From Candidatus Izemoplasmatales bacterium (GTDB lineage: Bacteria; Bacillota_I; Bacilli_A; Izemoplasmatales; Hujiaoplasmataceae): 64,000 bases of DNA. Location: contig JAQVVR010000002.1 in the NCBI GenBank assembly GCA_028698875.1, forward strand, positions 82,930 through 146,929. Direction: 5' to 3'. Shown here piece by piece: positions 33,639 to 43,237 of the stretch. The notes under the pieces were generated by a model. The model searched no databases, was not told the origin of the DNA, and was given only the letters and a program-made list of their open reading frames with translations. Numbering within the stretch: position 1 is the first letter of the stretch; the number at the start of each line of letters is the position of its first letter. The position numbers were made by a program, and so were the translations under genes.

Positions 33639-34967
33639 ATGTCACAAATAACAGCCAAATGTGAAGGCATCAATGCGATGGGTAATGGTATCATTGCTGC
33701 CAACAATCGAAAATATCTGATTCCAAATTTACTCCCAGAAGAAATTGCAGAAATTGAATTGTTGGAAAATGGATATGGTAAAGTAATTAAAATTAGCAAA
33801 TCATCTCCTCAACGGGTTAAGCCAAAATGCCCTAGATATTCTGAGTGTGGTGGATGTCATTTGCAACACTGCGATTACCAGTTGCAATTAGACATCAAGA
33901 CAAAAACTGTTCAAGATTGCATCCGCAATCATGATTTGAATCCAGAAGTAATTTTGCCATGCATTGGCATGAAAGAACCGTATCATTATCGCAATAAAAT
34001 CCAAATGGTGATCTCCGAAAAGGGACGCAAGGTCATGGCTGGGTTTTATGAGGAAAACACTCACAAAATCGTCAATGTCGATGATTGTTCAATTCAAGAC
34101 GAAATCGCTAATGCGATCATGCGATCTTGCAAGGAACTGATGACAAAACACAAGATTAAACCATTTATTGATGACAAAGGCACTGGTCTTGTTCGTCATA
34201 TTATGATTAAGCGTAGCGACATCACTAAACAGGTTTTGGTGATATTTGTCACTGTCACTGAGGTTTTCCCCGGAAGAAACAATTTTGTCACTGATCTTCG
34301 GAGGGCTCATCCGGAAATCACTTCTATTGTGCAAAACATAAATGATCGAAAAACATCGGCTGTACTTGGCGAATTTGAACGGATAATATATGGACCGGGA
34401 ACAATTGAAGATGAGATATTTGGCAAAAAATTTATAATTTCTGCTAAAACATTTTATCAAGTTAATGCCAAACAAACGAAGATCCTATATCAAAAAGCGA
34501 TTGAACTCGCTAAGCCGAACCCCGATGACTTAGTAGTTGATGCCTTTGCGGGAGTTGGCACGATTGGCATCATTTTAGCTGACTCAGTTAAGCAGGTCTA
34601 TGCCGTTGAAATAAACAAGGCATCGGTAAAAAACGCAATACTTAATGCCCGGATCAACCATATCAAAAATGTTCATTTCTATGAAGATGATGCAACGCAT
34701 TTTCTCACCCAATTAGCTGAGGATGGTATCGTTCCCAGTATATTATTTCTTGATCCGCCACGAGCGGGTTTGGACCAAGAACTCATCACCGCGGTTGAAC
34801 GAATCAAACCAAATAAAATCGTTTATATTTCGTGCGATCCGCATACTTTAGCTCGTGATTTGCAAAAACTAGTTGCCATTAAATACAATTTAAAAAGAGT
34901 CCAGCCCGTTGATATGTTTTGTCAAACATATCACGTTGAGACAGTCTCGTTGCTTTCCTTAAAATAG
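33639..34967 (+). CDS. 23S rRNA (uracil-C5)-methyltransferase, RlmD/RlmCD family
   Basis: A 442-aa RNA m5U methyltransferase. N-terminal TRAM-like domain (residues 1-60), an iron-sulfur site with CPRYSECGGCHLQHC, then the SAM domain: VDAFAGVGTIGI, LDPPRAGLD with catalytic acid, and the nucleophilic Cys in YISCDPHTLARDL. Gram-positive members (RlmCD) often modify both U747 and U1939, so the exact site is open. GGTGG precedes ATG 33639. Single gene, divergent from the protease. Confidence 0.92.
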   Translation: MSQITAKCEGINAMGNGIIAANNRKYLIPNLLPEEIAEIELLENGYGKVIKISKSSPQRVKPKCPRYSECGGCHLQHCDYQLQLDIKTKTVQDCIRNHDLNPEVILPCIGMKEPYHYRNKIQMVISEKGRKVMAGFYEENTHKIVNVDDCSIQDEIANAIMRSCKELMTKHKIKPFIDDKGTGLVRHIMIKRSDITKQVLVIFVTVTEVFPGRNNFVTDLRRAHPEITSIVQNINDRKTSAVLGEFERIIYGPGTIEDEIFGKKFIISAKTFYQVNAKQTKILYQKAIELAKPNPDDLVVDAFAGVGTIGIILADSVKQVYAVEINKASVKNAILNARINHIKNVHFYEDDATHFLTQLAEDGIVPSILFLDPPRAGLDQELITAVERIKPNKIVYISCDPHTLARDLQKLVAIKYNLKRVQPVDMFCQTYHVETVSLLSLK

Positions 34968-35032
34968 CCGTCATTTTCCTATTGACGACGTGTTTTCAAA
35001 ATCGTTTTTACACTGTAAAGACAAATATAAAG

Positions 35033-35139
35033 TCATTTGAGTTCTTCTGCGACCGCTGTTGCTGATTTTCCGAATTCAATATGTGGAGAACGGTCTGTTC
35101 TCTCATTTCTTCTGAATATTTCGAGTTATTGCTTGGCAT
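35033..35139 (-). pseudogene. Remnant of an IS3-type transposase OrfA
   Basis: On the minus strand, ATG at 35139 opens MPSNNSKYSEEMREQTV, and after a one-base frameshift near 35085 the reading continues HIEFGKSATAVAEELK before a stop. Together these resemble the N-terminal helix-turn-helix of IS3-family OrfA proteins (YSEEFKEQIV...GKSxxxVAxEL). The rest of OrfA, OrfB and terminal repeats are absent, so it is a dead fragment. It explains most of the 336-nt gap between 34968 and 35303; the rest shows no gene. Confidence 0.55.
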
Positions 35140-35303
35140 GATGGTTCATCTCATCAATATGTACCCATATGACACCATAGGCTACCCACTGTTCAAAAAC
35201 CACACCAATCCAATATTCAAAAAAAAAAAGTATTTTTAAAGACATATACTCTTTATCCCACGACCAAATATTTAAAAAAATCTTGTGAAGAAAGAGACAA
35301 TTT

Positions 35304-35723
35304 ATGAAACGAAAAAAACGTATTTTGACAATTCGTCCACACCATGGACTATGCATGCAGTTTTTTGCTGGCAAAGGATATTCTGATGATTTTGTTTTAA
35401 ACATGAAGACAACCATTGATTATTTGAATGCTCACCCAGAAGAGCCACTAATTCTATCATCGACAACTGACATCATTTGTGGTTCTTGTCCTCATATTGA
35501 TAATCAACAGTGCCAGACCCAAGAAAAAGTCACCCGATATGATCAGCGTTGTTTAGATATATGCAACCTAAAGAATAATGTGCAAACGACATGGAAAGCT
35601 TATGTGTCCGCGATTAAGACGAACATTATTCGCAAACAAAGGCTATCAGATGTCTGTTGGGATTGCGAGTGGCACTCGCAGTGTACAAGTCATTCCAATA
35701 ACCAATCATCAAAGGAGGAATAA
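35304..35723 (+). CDS. DUF1284 family Cys-rich protein
   Basis: A 139-aa protein with the DUF1284 signature: RPHHGLCMQFFAGKGYS at residues 11-27, then CGSCPH, CQTQEKV, RCLDICNL and a C-terminal CWDCEWHSQC. The Cys pattern suggests an iron-sulfur or zinc site. Function unknown in all members I know. It is followed by a nitroreductase and a GNAT gene with 2-3 nt gaps, so the three form a unit. Confidence 0.8.
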   Translation: MKRKKRILTIRPHHGLCMQFFAGKGYSDDFVLNMKTTIDYLNAHPEEPLILSSTTDIICGSCPHIDNQQCQTQEKVTRYDQRCLDICNLKNNVQTTWKAYVSAIKTNIIRKQRLSDVCWDCEWHSQCTSHSNNQSSKEE

Positions 35724-35725
35724 TC

Positions 35726-36247
35726 ATGAATATCAATCAACTGATCCATGAACGTTATTCGGTCCGCGATTTTTCTGATCGTGTGATTGAGCAAGAAAAA
35801 TTGAATCAAATTCTTGAGGCCGGCAGATTAGCGCCGACAGCAAAAAATCTTCAGCCACAGCGGGTTTATGTTTTAACTGGTGAAACGGTGATAAAAACAA
35901 TTCGCCAGATTACACCTTCAGCATATAATGCACCTATCGTATTAATGATTGGCACAAAAACCAGTGAAGCCTGGGTAAATCCTTACAGTCATCACAGTTC
36001 TGCGGAGATGGACGCAAGCATAGTTACAACCCAAATGATGTTAGCCGCTTGGGAATTAGGCATCGGGTCGGTTTGGGTATGCTGGTTTGATGTTGAAAAA
36101 GTCAAAAAGGCATTTTCAATCCCGCAAGATATTGATATCTTTTGTTTATTACCAATCGGATATCCGGCGATAGACTGTGTGACTAGTAGAAACCATTTAA
36201 ACCGGAAATCATTGTCGGAAATGGTTTCAATTATTGATAACCAGTAA
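35726..36247 (+). CDS. Nitroreductase family protein
   Basis: A 173-aa FMN oxidoreductase. The opening IHERYSVRDFSDRVI carries the Arg residues for FMN phosphate; APTAKNLQPQRVYVL and AAWELGIGSVWVCWF are other family marks. It probably works as a homodimer with NAD(P)H. It lacks a C-terminal extension. AAAGGAGG stands 7-8 nt before ATG, inside the end of the DUF1284 gene. Confidence 0.9.
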   Translation: MNINQLIHERYSVRDFSDRVIEQEKLNQILEAGRLAPTAKNLQPQRVYVLTGETVIKTIRQITPSAYNAPIVLMIGTKTSEAWVNPYSHHSSAEMDASIVTTQMMLAAWELGIGSVWVCWFDVEKVKKAFSIPQDIDIFCLLPIGYPAIDCVTSRNHLNRKSLSEMVSIIDNQ

Positions 36248-36250
36248 ATT

Positions 36251-36910
36251 ATGGCTATTTATCTCCATGAAAATCTTAGTTTGGTTGACTATTGCCAAGA
36301 TCCTTGTAAAACATCATCGCTTCCATATTGGAAAATCAAGAGTGGCATTGCCATCAATGATTTATTGATTTTGCATGACCAAGAGTACCGGCTAGGAGAT
36401 TTTTCTTCGTTTTCTGATCAGCAGTATTTCCGATTGTATCATGATTTAAAACGGCTTCCAATTGCGACTATAGATAAACAGTTCTTCTCAAGAGTTGTCA
36501 ATATAAAAGAAGATATTGATGCCATTGTCAACACTATAAATACTAGTTATGAAGACATCAAAGTCACCGCTCTTCAAGTTCGCAAATGGACGGAGACCGT
36601 AGTGTATACCCCTCAATTATGGTTGTTAATAATTGATAAGAATTCTTCTTCAACTGTTGGACTAGGCATCGCTGACTTTGATTTTGAGACTAAAGAGGGA
36701 ATTTTGGAGTGGATTCAAATCGTTCCTTCATTCCGGCATCGCGGTCTTGGGCGCTATCTAGTTGCTAGTTTATTACTTGAAATTAAAAAGTTTGCGGAGT
36801 TTGCGACCGTTTCAGGACAAATAAATAATCTTTATAAACCAGAAAGATTGTATCGTTATTTAGGATTTACGGGCACAGACATTTGGCATGTAATGAAAAA
36901 AATAGACTAG
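36251..36910 (+). CDS. GNAT family N-acetyltransferase
   Basis: A 219-aa protein with a C-terminal GNAT domain (about residues 95-219). The acetyl-CoA loop is VPSFRHRGLGRYLV, preceded by ILEWIQIV, and it ends YRYLGFTGTDIWHV. The N-terminal 90 residues show no known domain. Substrate unknown. Third gene of the unit starting at 35304, 3 nt after the nitroreductase stop. Confidence 0.8.
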   Translation: MAIYLHENLSLVDYCQDPCKTSSLPYWKIKSGIAINDLLILHDQEYRLGDFSSFSDQQYFRLYHDLKRLPIATIDKQFFSRVVNIKEDIDAIVNTINTSYEDIKVTALQVRKWTETVVYTPQLWLLIIDKNSSSTVGLGIADFDFETKEGILEWIQIVPSFRHRGLGRYLVASLLLEIKKFAEFATVSGQINNLYKPERLYRYLGFTGTDIWHVMKKID

Positions 36911-36925
36911 TCACATGGATATATA

Positions 36926-36962
36926 TTAAAGAAAATTTAGCTTTTAAAGTAGCTTTCTTTAA
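36926..36962 (+). terminator. AT-rich hairpin after the GNAT gene
   Basis: TTAAAGAAA / TTTCTTTAA (36926-36934, 36954-36962) with an inner GCT/AGC pair. Weak possible terminator; it also overlaps the -35 region of the next promoter. Confidence 0.4.
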
Positions 36963-36975
36963 TAACAACACTTTT

Positions 36976-36986
36976 TTTGGTATAAT
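36976..36986 (+). promoter_or_regulatory. Extended -10 promoter of the 37020 gene
   Basis: TTTTGGTATAAT, with TG one base before TATAAT (36981-36986). The -35 is weak. Confidence 0.5.
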
Positions 36987-37019
36987 AGAAATAGAAGAAA
37001 AACGGAATTAGGTGGTAAT

Positions 37020-37886
37020 ATGAAACATCAAAAAATATCCATTGTAACATTGATGATTATTGTCAGTTCATTTGTCTTTTTTGTTGCCATCGTGGCGCTA
37101 TTTTTTGGTGATTGGCTCGATGCAACATTCAATGTAATCGGCATTCGGATAGCCACATTATTTGTGGCGTTTGCAGCGTTCGTTTCCAGTAGCGTTTTTA
37201 GTCTTTTGATATATATGCATAACCGAACAGCAAATAAGGCCAATGATGATGCCAACCGTCGAGCTGAACTTTTTCGCGAACAGCAGTTTGCCTCAACCAA
37301 CTATTCAATTATTGAATTTATGGATCGGATGTTAATATATGAGGAATTACAAAAATATATCGATAAGTATGTTGTTGAAAAAGATTTAGATTTTCATATG
37401 ATTGATAGTCGAATTGATCAAAACGATATTCTCATTAATCCCGAAAATTATGCTTTCATTTCCATCAAAATTCCTTTTCGCGTTGTCGAAGGGAAAGTAG
37501 TTTCTTCCATATTCTTTGACAAATTACGTTTTAAGCGTAACAACGATAGTTATGAATTTATTCCGCCCAAAGGCTTAGTGAATAATCCCGTATATATTCT
37601 TTACAATGAACAAACCAAACGGAATAACGCCATTATTAACCTAATCGTTTATAAATCAAGTCAATTCTTTATTCCCAGCCAGATTAATATGTTTTCCAAA
37701 ATTGCCATTAATTTGGAAGTGACAAGTTTGCTAGGTGTTCGTGTCAAAGGTGTTAACGAGCTTTACTTCACTAACCCTGAACAAATCGAGGGGGACGGCA
37801 CAAACACTTATCGCATCAACTCGTCTAATTTTACCTTATCAGAAATGCCAAAAGTCACAGAGCTATATGCTAGTAATTCTCAGTAG
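37020..37886 (+). CDS. Two-helix membrane protein of unknown function
   Basis: A 288-aa protein. Two membrane helices at about residues 8-28 and 40-65 are followed by a polar helix (NRTANKANDDANRRAELFREQQ) that may be a coiled coil, then a soluble domain of about 190 residues with mixed beta character and no motif I recognise. Both termini are probably cytoplasmic. TTAGGTGG stands before ATG. It is monocistronic or paired with the OsmC gene 29 nt later. I do not recognise the family. Confidence 0.7.
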   Translation: MKHQKISIVTLMIIVSSFVFFVAIVALFFGDWLDATFNVIGIRIATLFVAFAAFVSSSVFSLLIYMHNRTANKANDDANRRAELFREQQFASTNYSIIEFMDRMLIYEELQKYIDKYVVEKDLDFHMIDSRIDQNDILINPENYAFISIKIPFRVVEGKVVSSIFFDKLRFKRNNDSYEFIPPKGLVNNPVYILYNEQTKRNNAIINLIVYKSSQFFIPSQINMFSKIAINLEVTSLLGVRVKGVNELYFTNPEQIEGDGTNTYRINSSNFTLSEMPKVTELYASNSQ

Positions 37887-37915
37887 TTCCCACAATACAG
37901 GAAGGATTTGAAACC

Positions 37916-38305
37916 ATGTTAAAACCAGTGAAATTGCTTTTTACGAATGATTATATGGGTGAAATGCATACAGAAAATGGGGTTGTTAAACTTGGCAAAC
38001 AACCGAACGGATTAAATCCTTATGATATGATGTTGGGAGCTTTAGGCGCATGTTTTTATGCAACTTTCATATCAATTGTTAATAAGAAACGGTTGACATT
38101 TGACAGCGCAACTATCGATATTTTTGGAGAGAGCCGCGAGGAATTACCAACGACTTTAAAAATGGTCACCATCAATTTTGAGATTAAGAACGGTTTAAAT
38201 GAAGCACAATTTCGCCGGAGTATCGAATTAGCTACCCAATATTGTTCCGTTCATGAGACTATCAAAAAAGTGGCAGAGATTAAAATCAATGTCAAATTTG
38301 TGTAA
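37916..38305 (+). CDS. OsmC family protein
   Basis: A 129-aa OsmC/Ohr-fold protein. The two conserved cysteines lie in LGACFYATF and ATQYCSVHETI, with the helix-opening NPYDMMLGALGAC typical of the YhfA/OsmC group. Family members reduce hydroperoxides with thiols; a detoxification role is likely but unproved here. GGAAGG precedes ATG. Confidence 0.9.
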   Translation: MLKPVKLLFTNDYMGEMHTENGVVKLGKQPNGLNPYDMMLGALGACFYATFISIVNKKRLTFDSATIDIFGESREELPTTLKMVTINFEIKNGLNEAQFRRSIELATQYCSVHETIKKVAEIKINVKFV

Positions 38306-38320
38306 TTTTCCGTTTTCCAT

Positions 38321-38361
38321 AAATCGGTAGGCTTGTATGATAGGCCTTACCGATTTTTTTA
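38321..38361 (+). terminator. Terminator after the OsmC gene
   Basis: AAATCGGTAGGC pairs with GGCCTTACCGATTT (one bulge), followed by T. Confidence 0.8.
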
Positions 38362-38396
38362 TGAAAACATTTGAAAGTCACTTCTTATTATTCTCT

Positions 38397-38426
38397 TTGC
38401 CAGTGAAAGCGGTTGTATGATATAAT
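38397..38426 (+). promoter_or_regulatory. Promoter of the arginine/ornithine operon
   Basis: TTGCCA at 38397-38402, 18-nt spacer, TATAAT at 38421-38426 with TG extension. The ten genes from 38452 to 49669 follow without another clear promoter. Confidence 0.65.
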
Positions 38427-38451
38427 AGTAGAATGGAAGCAGGGTGATTTT

Positions 38452-39588
38452 ATGGATTATTACCGCGACACTTTCATTGAAATCAATTTAGATGCCATAA
38501 GACATAATATTGAGAATTTACGAACCCATTTTTACCATGGTTTAGAGATAATGGCCGTCATCAAAGCGGACTCATATGGGCATGGAGCCATTATGGTGGC
38601 CAAAGAATTATTGTCCATCGGCGTCCAACGCTTTGCGGTGGCGACAATTGACGAAGCTATTGAATTAAGACAAAATGGGATTGAACAGCCAATTTTAGTA
38701 TTTGGTGGTTGTTCAATCGATTATCTAGAAGCCGTCGCGAAGTATCATCTCTGTATCACGGTTAATTCGCTTTCTTGGCTAAGAAAAGCTATACAAAACC
38801 CGCCTGCTGAACCAATTGATGTCCAAATAAAAGTCGATTCAGGAATGAACCGACTGGGTTTTTATGATGAGCAGGAATTTCTCGAAGCGATCAAAACAGT
38901 TTCTGATGATAGCCATTTTCGTTTGGTTGGAATCTATTCTCACTTAGCAACTTCAGAGGAAGCCGATGACTCATATTATCATCATCAAATTAATCGTTTT
39001 GAACAATTGATAAAACCGATTAATAAAACCGGATTGTTAATCCATATTGGCAATAGCGCCGGAAGCATCAAGATGCCACCACCGTTTGTGAATATGGTTC
39101 GGATTGGATTGTTTATAAATGGCATCTGCCCAGGACCGGAAGTGAAACTCCCGTTTCATCTGGAACCATCACTCGCGTTATTTTCGCATATCGTACAAAT
39201 TAAAAAAGTACCCTCTCATAGTAAAATTAGTTATAACGGCATCTATGAGACCACAAAAGATACCATTATTGCCACAATACCCATCGGCTATGCGGATGGG
39301 TATGACCGACGGATGGTTAATGGATTAGTTTATATAGCTGGTCACTTCGGAAAAGTGGTCGGTCGTATTTGTATGGATAGTATTATGGTCGAACTTGATG
39401 AAATGGTACCAGAAGGAACTCTTGTGGAACTGATTGGTCCGCACATCACCATCGACCAATATTGCTCATGGGTAAACACCAATAATTATCATGCCACTTG
39501 TGCTTTTACCGATCGGCTCCCGCGTGTATATAAGCGAGGAAACACAACGGTTGCGGTCACAAATCGAAGATTGAAATTCCAAATATAG
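38452..39588 (+). CDS. alr: Alanine racemase
   Basis: A 378-aa PLP enzyme interconverting L- and D-alanine. The PLP Lys is in AVIKADSYGHGA; RLGFYDEQEF and GRICMDSIMVEL (C-terminal beta domain, catalytic Tyr region YNGIYETTKDT) are typical. An open frame begins at 38413, but AGGGTGAT directly precedes ATG 38452. It is the first gene of the arginine/ornithine operon, 11 nt before arcA. OrtAB releases D-alanine, so here Alr may work mainly in catabolism rather than only in wall synthesis. Confidence 0.93.
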   Translation: MDYYRDTFIEINLDAIRHNIENLRTHFYHGLEIMAVIKADSYGHGAIMVAKELLSIGVQRFAVATIDEAIELRQNGIEQPILVFGGCSIDYLEAVAKYHLCITVNSLSWLRKAIQNPPAEPIDVQIKVDSGMNRLGFYDEQEFLEAIKTVSDDSHFRLVGIYSHLATSEEADDSYYHHQINRFEQLIKPINKTGLLIHIGNSAGSIKMPPPFVNMVRIGLFINGICPGPEVKLPFHLEPSLALFSHIVQIKKVPSHSKISYNGIYETTKDTIIATIPIGYADGYDRRMVNGLVYIAGHFGKVVGRICMDSIMVELDEMVPEGTLVELIGPHITIDQYCSWVNTNNYHATCAFTDRLPRVYKRGNTTVAVTNRRLKFQI

Positions 39589-39599
39589 GAGGCTTTACT

Positions 39600-40832
39600 A
39601 TGGGCGTTTTAAACGTCAAATCAGAAATCGGAAAATTGAAAACCGTCTTATTGCATCGTCCGGGAATGGAGATAGAAAATCTCACCCCCAAATGGATTGA
39701 GACATTGTTATTTGACGATATTCCGTGGCTTGATCTGGCGGTTAAAGAACATGATGCATTTGCAGAAGTGTTCCGGAGTCACGGCGTAGAGGTATTATAT
39801 CTAGCCGACTTAACAGCGGAAGCGATAGATCAAAGTCCGTTAATTAAGGACAAGTTTATCAGCCAATTTATTAGCGAAGCTAATGTTACCAGTGAAACAC
39901 TTTCGATGGTCATTGCTGATTTTTTACGTTCGTTCCCAAACACCAAAACAATGGTTGAAAAGACGATGGCCGGTATCCGTAAAACCGAGATACCGCATTT
40001 TGTCAAACGGACATTATCCGATCATATTCGCGATTATCCTTTCGTGACTGATCCGTTACCAAATCTGTATTTTACTCGTGATCCTTTCAGCATTATTGAA
40101 GGGGGAGTTGCTATTAGTAAAATGTTTTCGCAGACCCGTAGTCGTGAGACTATTTATGGTGAGTACATTTTCAAATACCATCCCATTTATGGTCAACCGC
40201 AACCACCGTTTTATTATGATCGTAATAATTTATCATCTATTGAAGGTGGCGACATTATGATTTTGACGCCTAAGATTTTGGCTATCGGCGTCAGTCAAAG
40301 AACCCATCCTGCTGCCATTGAAAAATTAGCAAAAAACCTATTTTATACTAATGAAACTTCATTTGAGAAGATACTGGCTTTTGATATTCCCAAGAGTCGG
40401 TCATTTATGCATCTTGACACGGTACTTACACGAGTTGACTATGATAAATTCACGATTCATAATGAACTGAATCATACAATCAAAATCTTCGAGTTGACTC
40501 GCAACCCAAATCATTTTGGCAAGTTGCTTGTCAAACCAATTGAACGTCCATTAAAATCAATTTTGGAACATTATTTGGATCGAAAAATAACCCTGATTTC
40601 CTGTGGTGGTAATGATGTAGTTGCTTCGGATCGAGAACAGTGGAACGATGGCGCAAATACAATGGCTATCGCCCCAGGAGAAGTCATTGTGTATCAACGA
40701 AATCATGTCACTAATGATATCTTGTGCCACAATGGGATCAAGATTAATGCTATCCCATCCAGCGAATTATCGCGAGGACGGGGCGGGCCCCGTTGTATGA
40801 GTATGCCGTTTTACCGTTTAGATAACGAATGA
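39600..40832 (+). CDS. arcA: Arginine deiminase
   Basis: A 410-aa enzyme hydrolysing arginine to citrulline and ammonia. Conserved: [14 protein letters not shown] at the N-terminus, FTRDPF, IEGGDIM, the MHLDTVLT His region and the nucleophilic Cys in [12 protein letters not shown] near the C-terminus. AGGAGG precedes ATG. Next to argF, it feeds citrulline to ornithine; the arginine/ornithine antiporter and carbamate kinase usually found with it are not in this window. Confidence 0.97.
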   Translation: MGVLNVKSEIGKLKTVLLHRPGMEIENLTPKWIETLLFDDIPWLDLAVKEHDAFAEVFRSHGVEVLYLADLTAEAIDQSPLIKDKFISQFISEANVTSETLSMVIADFLRSFPNTKTMVEKTMAGIRKTEIPHFVKRTLSDHIRDYPFVTDPLPNLYFTRDPFSIIEGGVAISKMFSQTRSRETIYGEYIFKYHPIYGQPQPPFYYDRNNLSSIEGGDIMILTPKILAIGVSQRTHPAAIEKLAKNLFYTNETSFEKILAFDIPKSRSFMHLDTVLTRVDYDKFTIHNELNHTIKIFELTRNPNHFGKLLVKPIERPLKSILEHYLDRKITLISCGGNDVVASDREQWNDGANTMAIAPGEVIVYQRNHVTNDILCHNGIKINAIPSSELSRGRGGPRCMSMPFYRLDNE

Positions 40833-40851
40833 AGAAGAGGAGAATGATACT

Positions 40852-41856
40852 ATGAAGACTATTAGTTTGAAGAATCGCAGTTTTTTAACATTACTTGATT
40901 ACTCACCGGCGGAAATTGAATATTTGCTGTCCCTCGCTATGAAATTAAAGATTGAAAAACACTCCGGAACGGAACCGCGTCGACTAGTCGGGAAAAATGT
41001 TGTTTTAATCTTTGAAAAAGACTCCACTCGTACACGCTCAGCTTTTGAAGTTGGGGCCTATGATCTCGGTATGCAAGCGACATATTTAGGGCCATCAGGA
41101 TCACAAATGGGCAAAAAAGAAAGCATCAAAGATACGGCTCGAGTTTTAGGAAGAATGTATGATGGTATCGAATACCGTGGATTCAAACAAGAAACCGTGG
41201 AAATATTAGCCCAGTATTCGAAGGTCCCCGTATGGAATGGGCTTACTGATCAATATCACCCAACGCAAATTCTCGCTGATTTTATGACAATTCAAGAGCA
41301 CATTGGTTATCTTAAAGGCGCTAAGTTTGCATATTTAGGCGATGCACGTAATAATATGGGAAACTCCTTAATGATTGGTTCAGCCAAAATGGGCCTTGAT
41401 TTTCGTGCTGTCGCTCCGAAAGCATTATGGCCTGATGAAAAGCTAGTAAAAATCTGTGAAGAAATCGCAAAAACCACGGGGGCAAAAATTACTTTGACTG
41501 AATCGGTGGAAGCGGGACTGACCGATGTGGATGCTGTTTATACTGATGTTTGGGTATCTATGGGAGAACCCGATGCGGTATGGGCAGAAAGAATTACTTT
41601 ATTGTCTCCTTATCAGGTTAATGCCCAAGCGATGTCTTATGCAAAAAAAACGGCAATCTTTTTACATTGCCTGCCCGCTTTTCATAACCTTGATACTATC
41701 ATTGGCAAATCGATATTCGAACGGTTTGGAAAAAACGGTCTCGAAGTAACTGAAGAAGTGTTTGAATCACCACAATCGGTGGTTTTTGACGAGGCAGAAA
41801 ACCGCTTACATACCATTAAAGCCGTTATGCTCGCCACAATGCAAGATCAAGAATAA
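40852..41856 (+). CDS. argF: Ornithine carbamoyltransferase
   Basis: A 334-aa carbamoyltransferase. Carbamoyl-phosphate motif [13 protein letters not shown], ornithine motif FLHCLPAFH and the DYHPTQ-like [11 protein letters not shown]. In this operon it should run in the catabolic direction (arcB role), splitting citrulline to ornithine and carbamoyl phosphate, which carbamate kinase elsewhere would use to make ATP. 19 nt after arcA. Confidence 0.95.
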   Translation: MKTISLKNRSFLTLLDYSPAEIEYLLSLAMKLKIEKHSGTEPRRLVGKNVVLIFEKDSTRTRSAFEVGAYDLGMQATYLGPSGSQMGKKESIKDTARVLGRMYDGIEYRGFKQETVEILAQYSKVPVWNGLTDQYHPTQILADFMTIQEHIGYLKGAKFAYLGDARNNMGNSLMIGSAKMGLDFRAVAPKALWPDEKLVKICEEIAKTTGAKITLTESVEAGLTDVDAVYTDVWVSMGEPDAVWAERITLLSPYQVNAQAMSYAKKTAIFLHCLPAFHNLDTIIGKSIFERFGKNGLEVTEEVFESPQSVVFDEAENRLHTIKAVMLATMQDQE

Positions 41857-41873
41857 ACTACAAGGAGATAATT

Positions 41874-42938
41874 ATGAGAAAAAAAACAGTTAAAATTGCT
41901 ATTTGGGGTTTTGGAGCTATGGGCTCGGGAATGGCCAAAATGATTCTTAATAAAACGGGATTGGAAATCGTCGGTGTTTGCGATCGAAATCCAAATTACA
42001 TAGGTAAAAATATCTACTCAATTCTAAATTGTAATCAAACAGATCGCCCCAGCGTCTATGTCAAATCTGACATTGCCGAAATTGTAACCAAAGCCTCTTG
42101 CGATTTGGTTATCCTCGCGACCGATTCTTTTACCGCCAAGGCTTTTCCAAAAATCAAATGGTTATTAGAACAACAGGTTAATGTGATTTCGACCGCAGAA
42201 GAAATGGCATATCCGTATGTCAACCAACCCGAATTGTCGAAAAAAATGGACGAAATTGCTAAAGCCAATGGAGTAACCGTTTTAGGTACGGGAATCAATC
42301 CAGGAATGATGATGGATTTGCTAGTTATTATGTTAACGGGAGTAATGGAAAATGTCGATAAAATCGACGTTTCCCGGATTAATAGTCTTTCTCCGTTTGG
42401 TGAAACTGTTATGGTTGAACAAGGCGTGGGACTAAGTATTGATGAATTTACCGAAAAGATGAACAAAGGAGAAATTGCCGGGCATGTTGGGTTCCGCGAA
42501 TCATCAGGTATGATGGCATCCGCAATTGGTTGGAAACTTGATCATTTTGAACAACAGATGAAGCCAATTGTCACTATTGTCGATCGCAAATCGCCATATG
42601 GCTTTGCCAAAGTAGGGCATGTTGCAGGAATTGATATGACAGCTCAAGGATATCAAAATCAAAAATTAGTGATTAATATGTCACATCCGCAACAAATAGA
42701 GCCCAAATTAGCCGGGGTTGATACCGGCGATTATATCAATATTACCGGAACACCCAAAGTATCAATGGCGATTACACCTGAAATCGATGGGGGTATCGGT
42801 ACCATCGCAATCTGTGTTAATATGATACCGCATGTCATTAATGCTAGGCCTGGTTTAAAAACGATGATTGATTTGCCAGTTCCACGAGCAATCATGGGTG
42901 ATGTTCGTGACATGATTGATGGGGATGATGGTGAATGA
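41874..42938 (+). CDS. ord: 2,4-diaminopentanoate dehydrogenase
   Basis: A 354-aa NAD(P) enzyme that oxidatively deaminates 2,4-diaminopentanoate to 2-amino-4-oxopentanoate, the third step of oxidative ornithine degradation. The N-terminal Rossmann motif is IWGFGAMGSGMAK; TGINPGMMMDLLV and the DapB-like C-terminal part fit the family. Position after argF and overlap (ATGA) with ortA support the call. NAD versus NADP use not readable. Confidence 0.93.
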   Translation: MRKKTVKIAIWGFGAMGSGMAKMILNKTGLEIVGVCDRNPNYIGKNIYSILNCNQTDRPSVYVKSDIAEIVTKASCDLVILATDSFTAKAFPKIKWLLEQQVNVISTAEEMAYPYVNQPELSKKMDEIAKANGVTVLGTGINPGMMMDLLVIMLTGVMENVDKIDVSRINSLSPFGETVMVEQGVGLSIDEFTEKMNKGEIAGHVGFRESSGMMASAIGWKLDHFEQQMKPIVTIVDRKSPYGFAKVGHVAGIDMTAQGYQNQKLVINMSHPQQIEPKLAGVDTGDYINITGTPKVSMAITPEIDGGIGTIAICVNMIPHVINARPGLKTMIDLPVPRAIMGDVRDMIDGDDGE

Positions 42939-43237
42939 TTTTAAAGAATTCTTGGGTTCAAATCCATAAAATATTATTAAAACCCGAAGAAAGAACCGGT
43001 AGTTTGCCACCAGACACAAAGCAAGTCCCTTTTGAAATGTGGGATAAAGGTTTTCTCACAAAAAACGCCAATATCGGTGATGAAGTCGAAGTTATTACGA
43101 TTACAGGGCGAAGTGTTGAGGGAACACTGATTGCCGTCAATCCAAGTTTTATGCATAACTATGGGACTTTCGTTCCCGAAATTTTGATTATCGATAAAAT
43201 GGTCAAAACATTCCTGTTTGGGGGTGATGACCAATGA
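42935..43237 (+). CDS. ortA: 2-amino-4-oxopentanoate thiolase, small subunit OrtA
   Basis: A 100-aa subunit of the PLP-dependent thiolase that splits 2-amino-4-oxopentanoate with CoA to acetyl-CoA and D-alanine. Family sequence WVQIHKILLKPEERT at the N-terminus and LPPDTKQVPFEMWDKGF. Overlaps both neighbours by 4 nt, so Ord-OrtA-OrtB are tightly coupled. Confidence 0.93.
   Translation: MILKNSWVQIHKILLKPEERTGSLPPDTKQVPFEMWDKGFLTKNANIGDEVEVITITGRSVEGTLIAVNPSFMHNYGTFVPEILIIDKMVKTFLFGGDDQ

Noticed and set aside
35126..35416. Minus-strand 96-aa frame overlapping the start of the DUF1284 gene
   Set aside because: It is antisense to a recognised gene and shows no domain; the IS remnant explains the upstream part better.
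38300..38452. B12 riboswitch before the ornithine operon
   Set aside because: The leader between promoter and alr is about 25 nt, too short for a cobalamin riboswitch.
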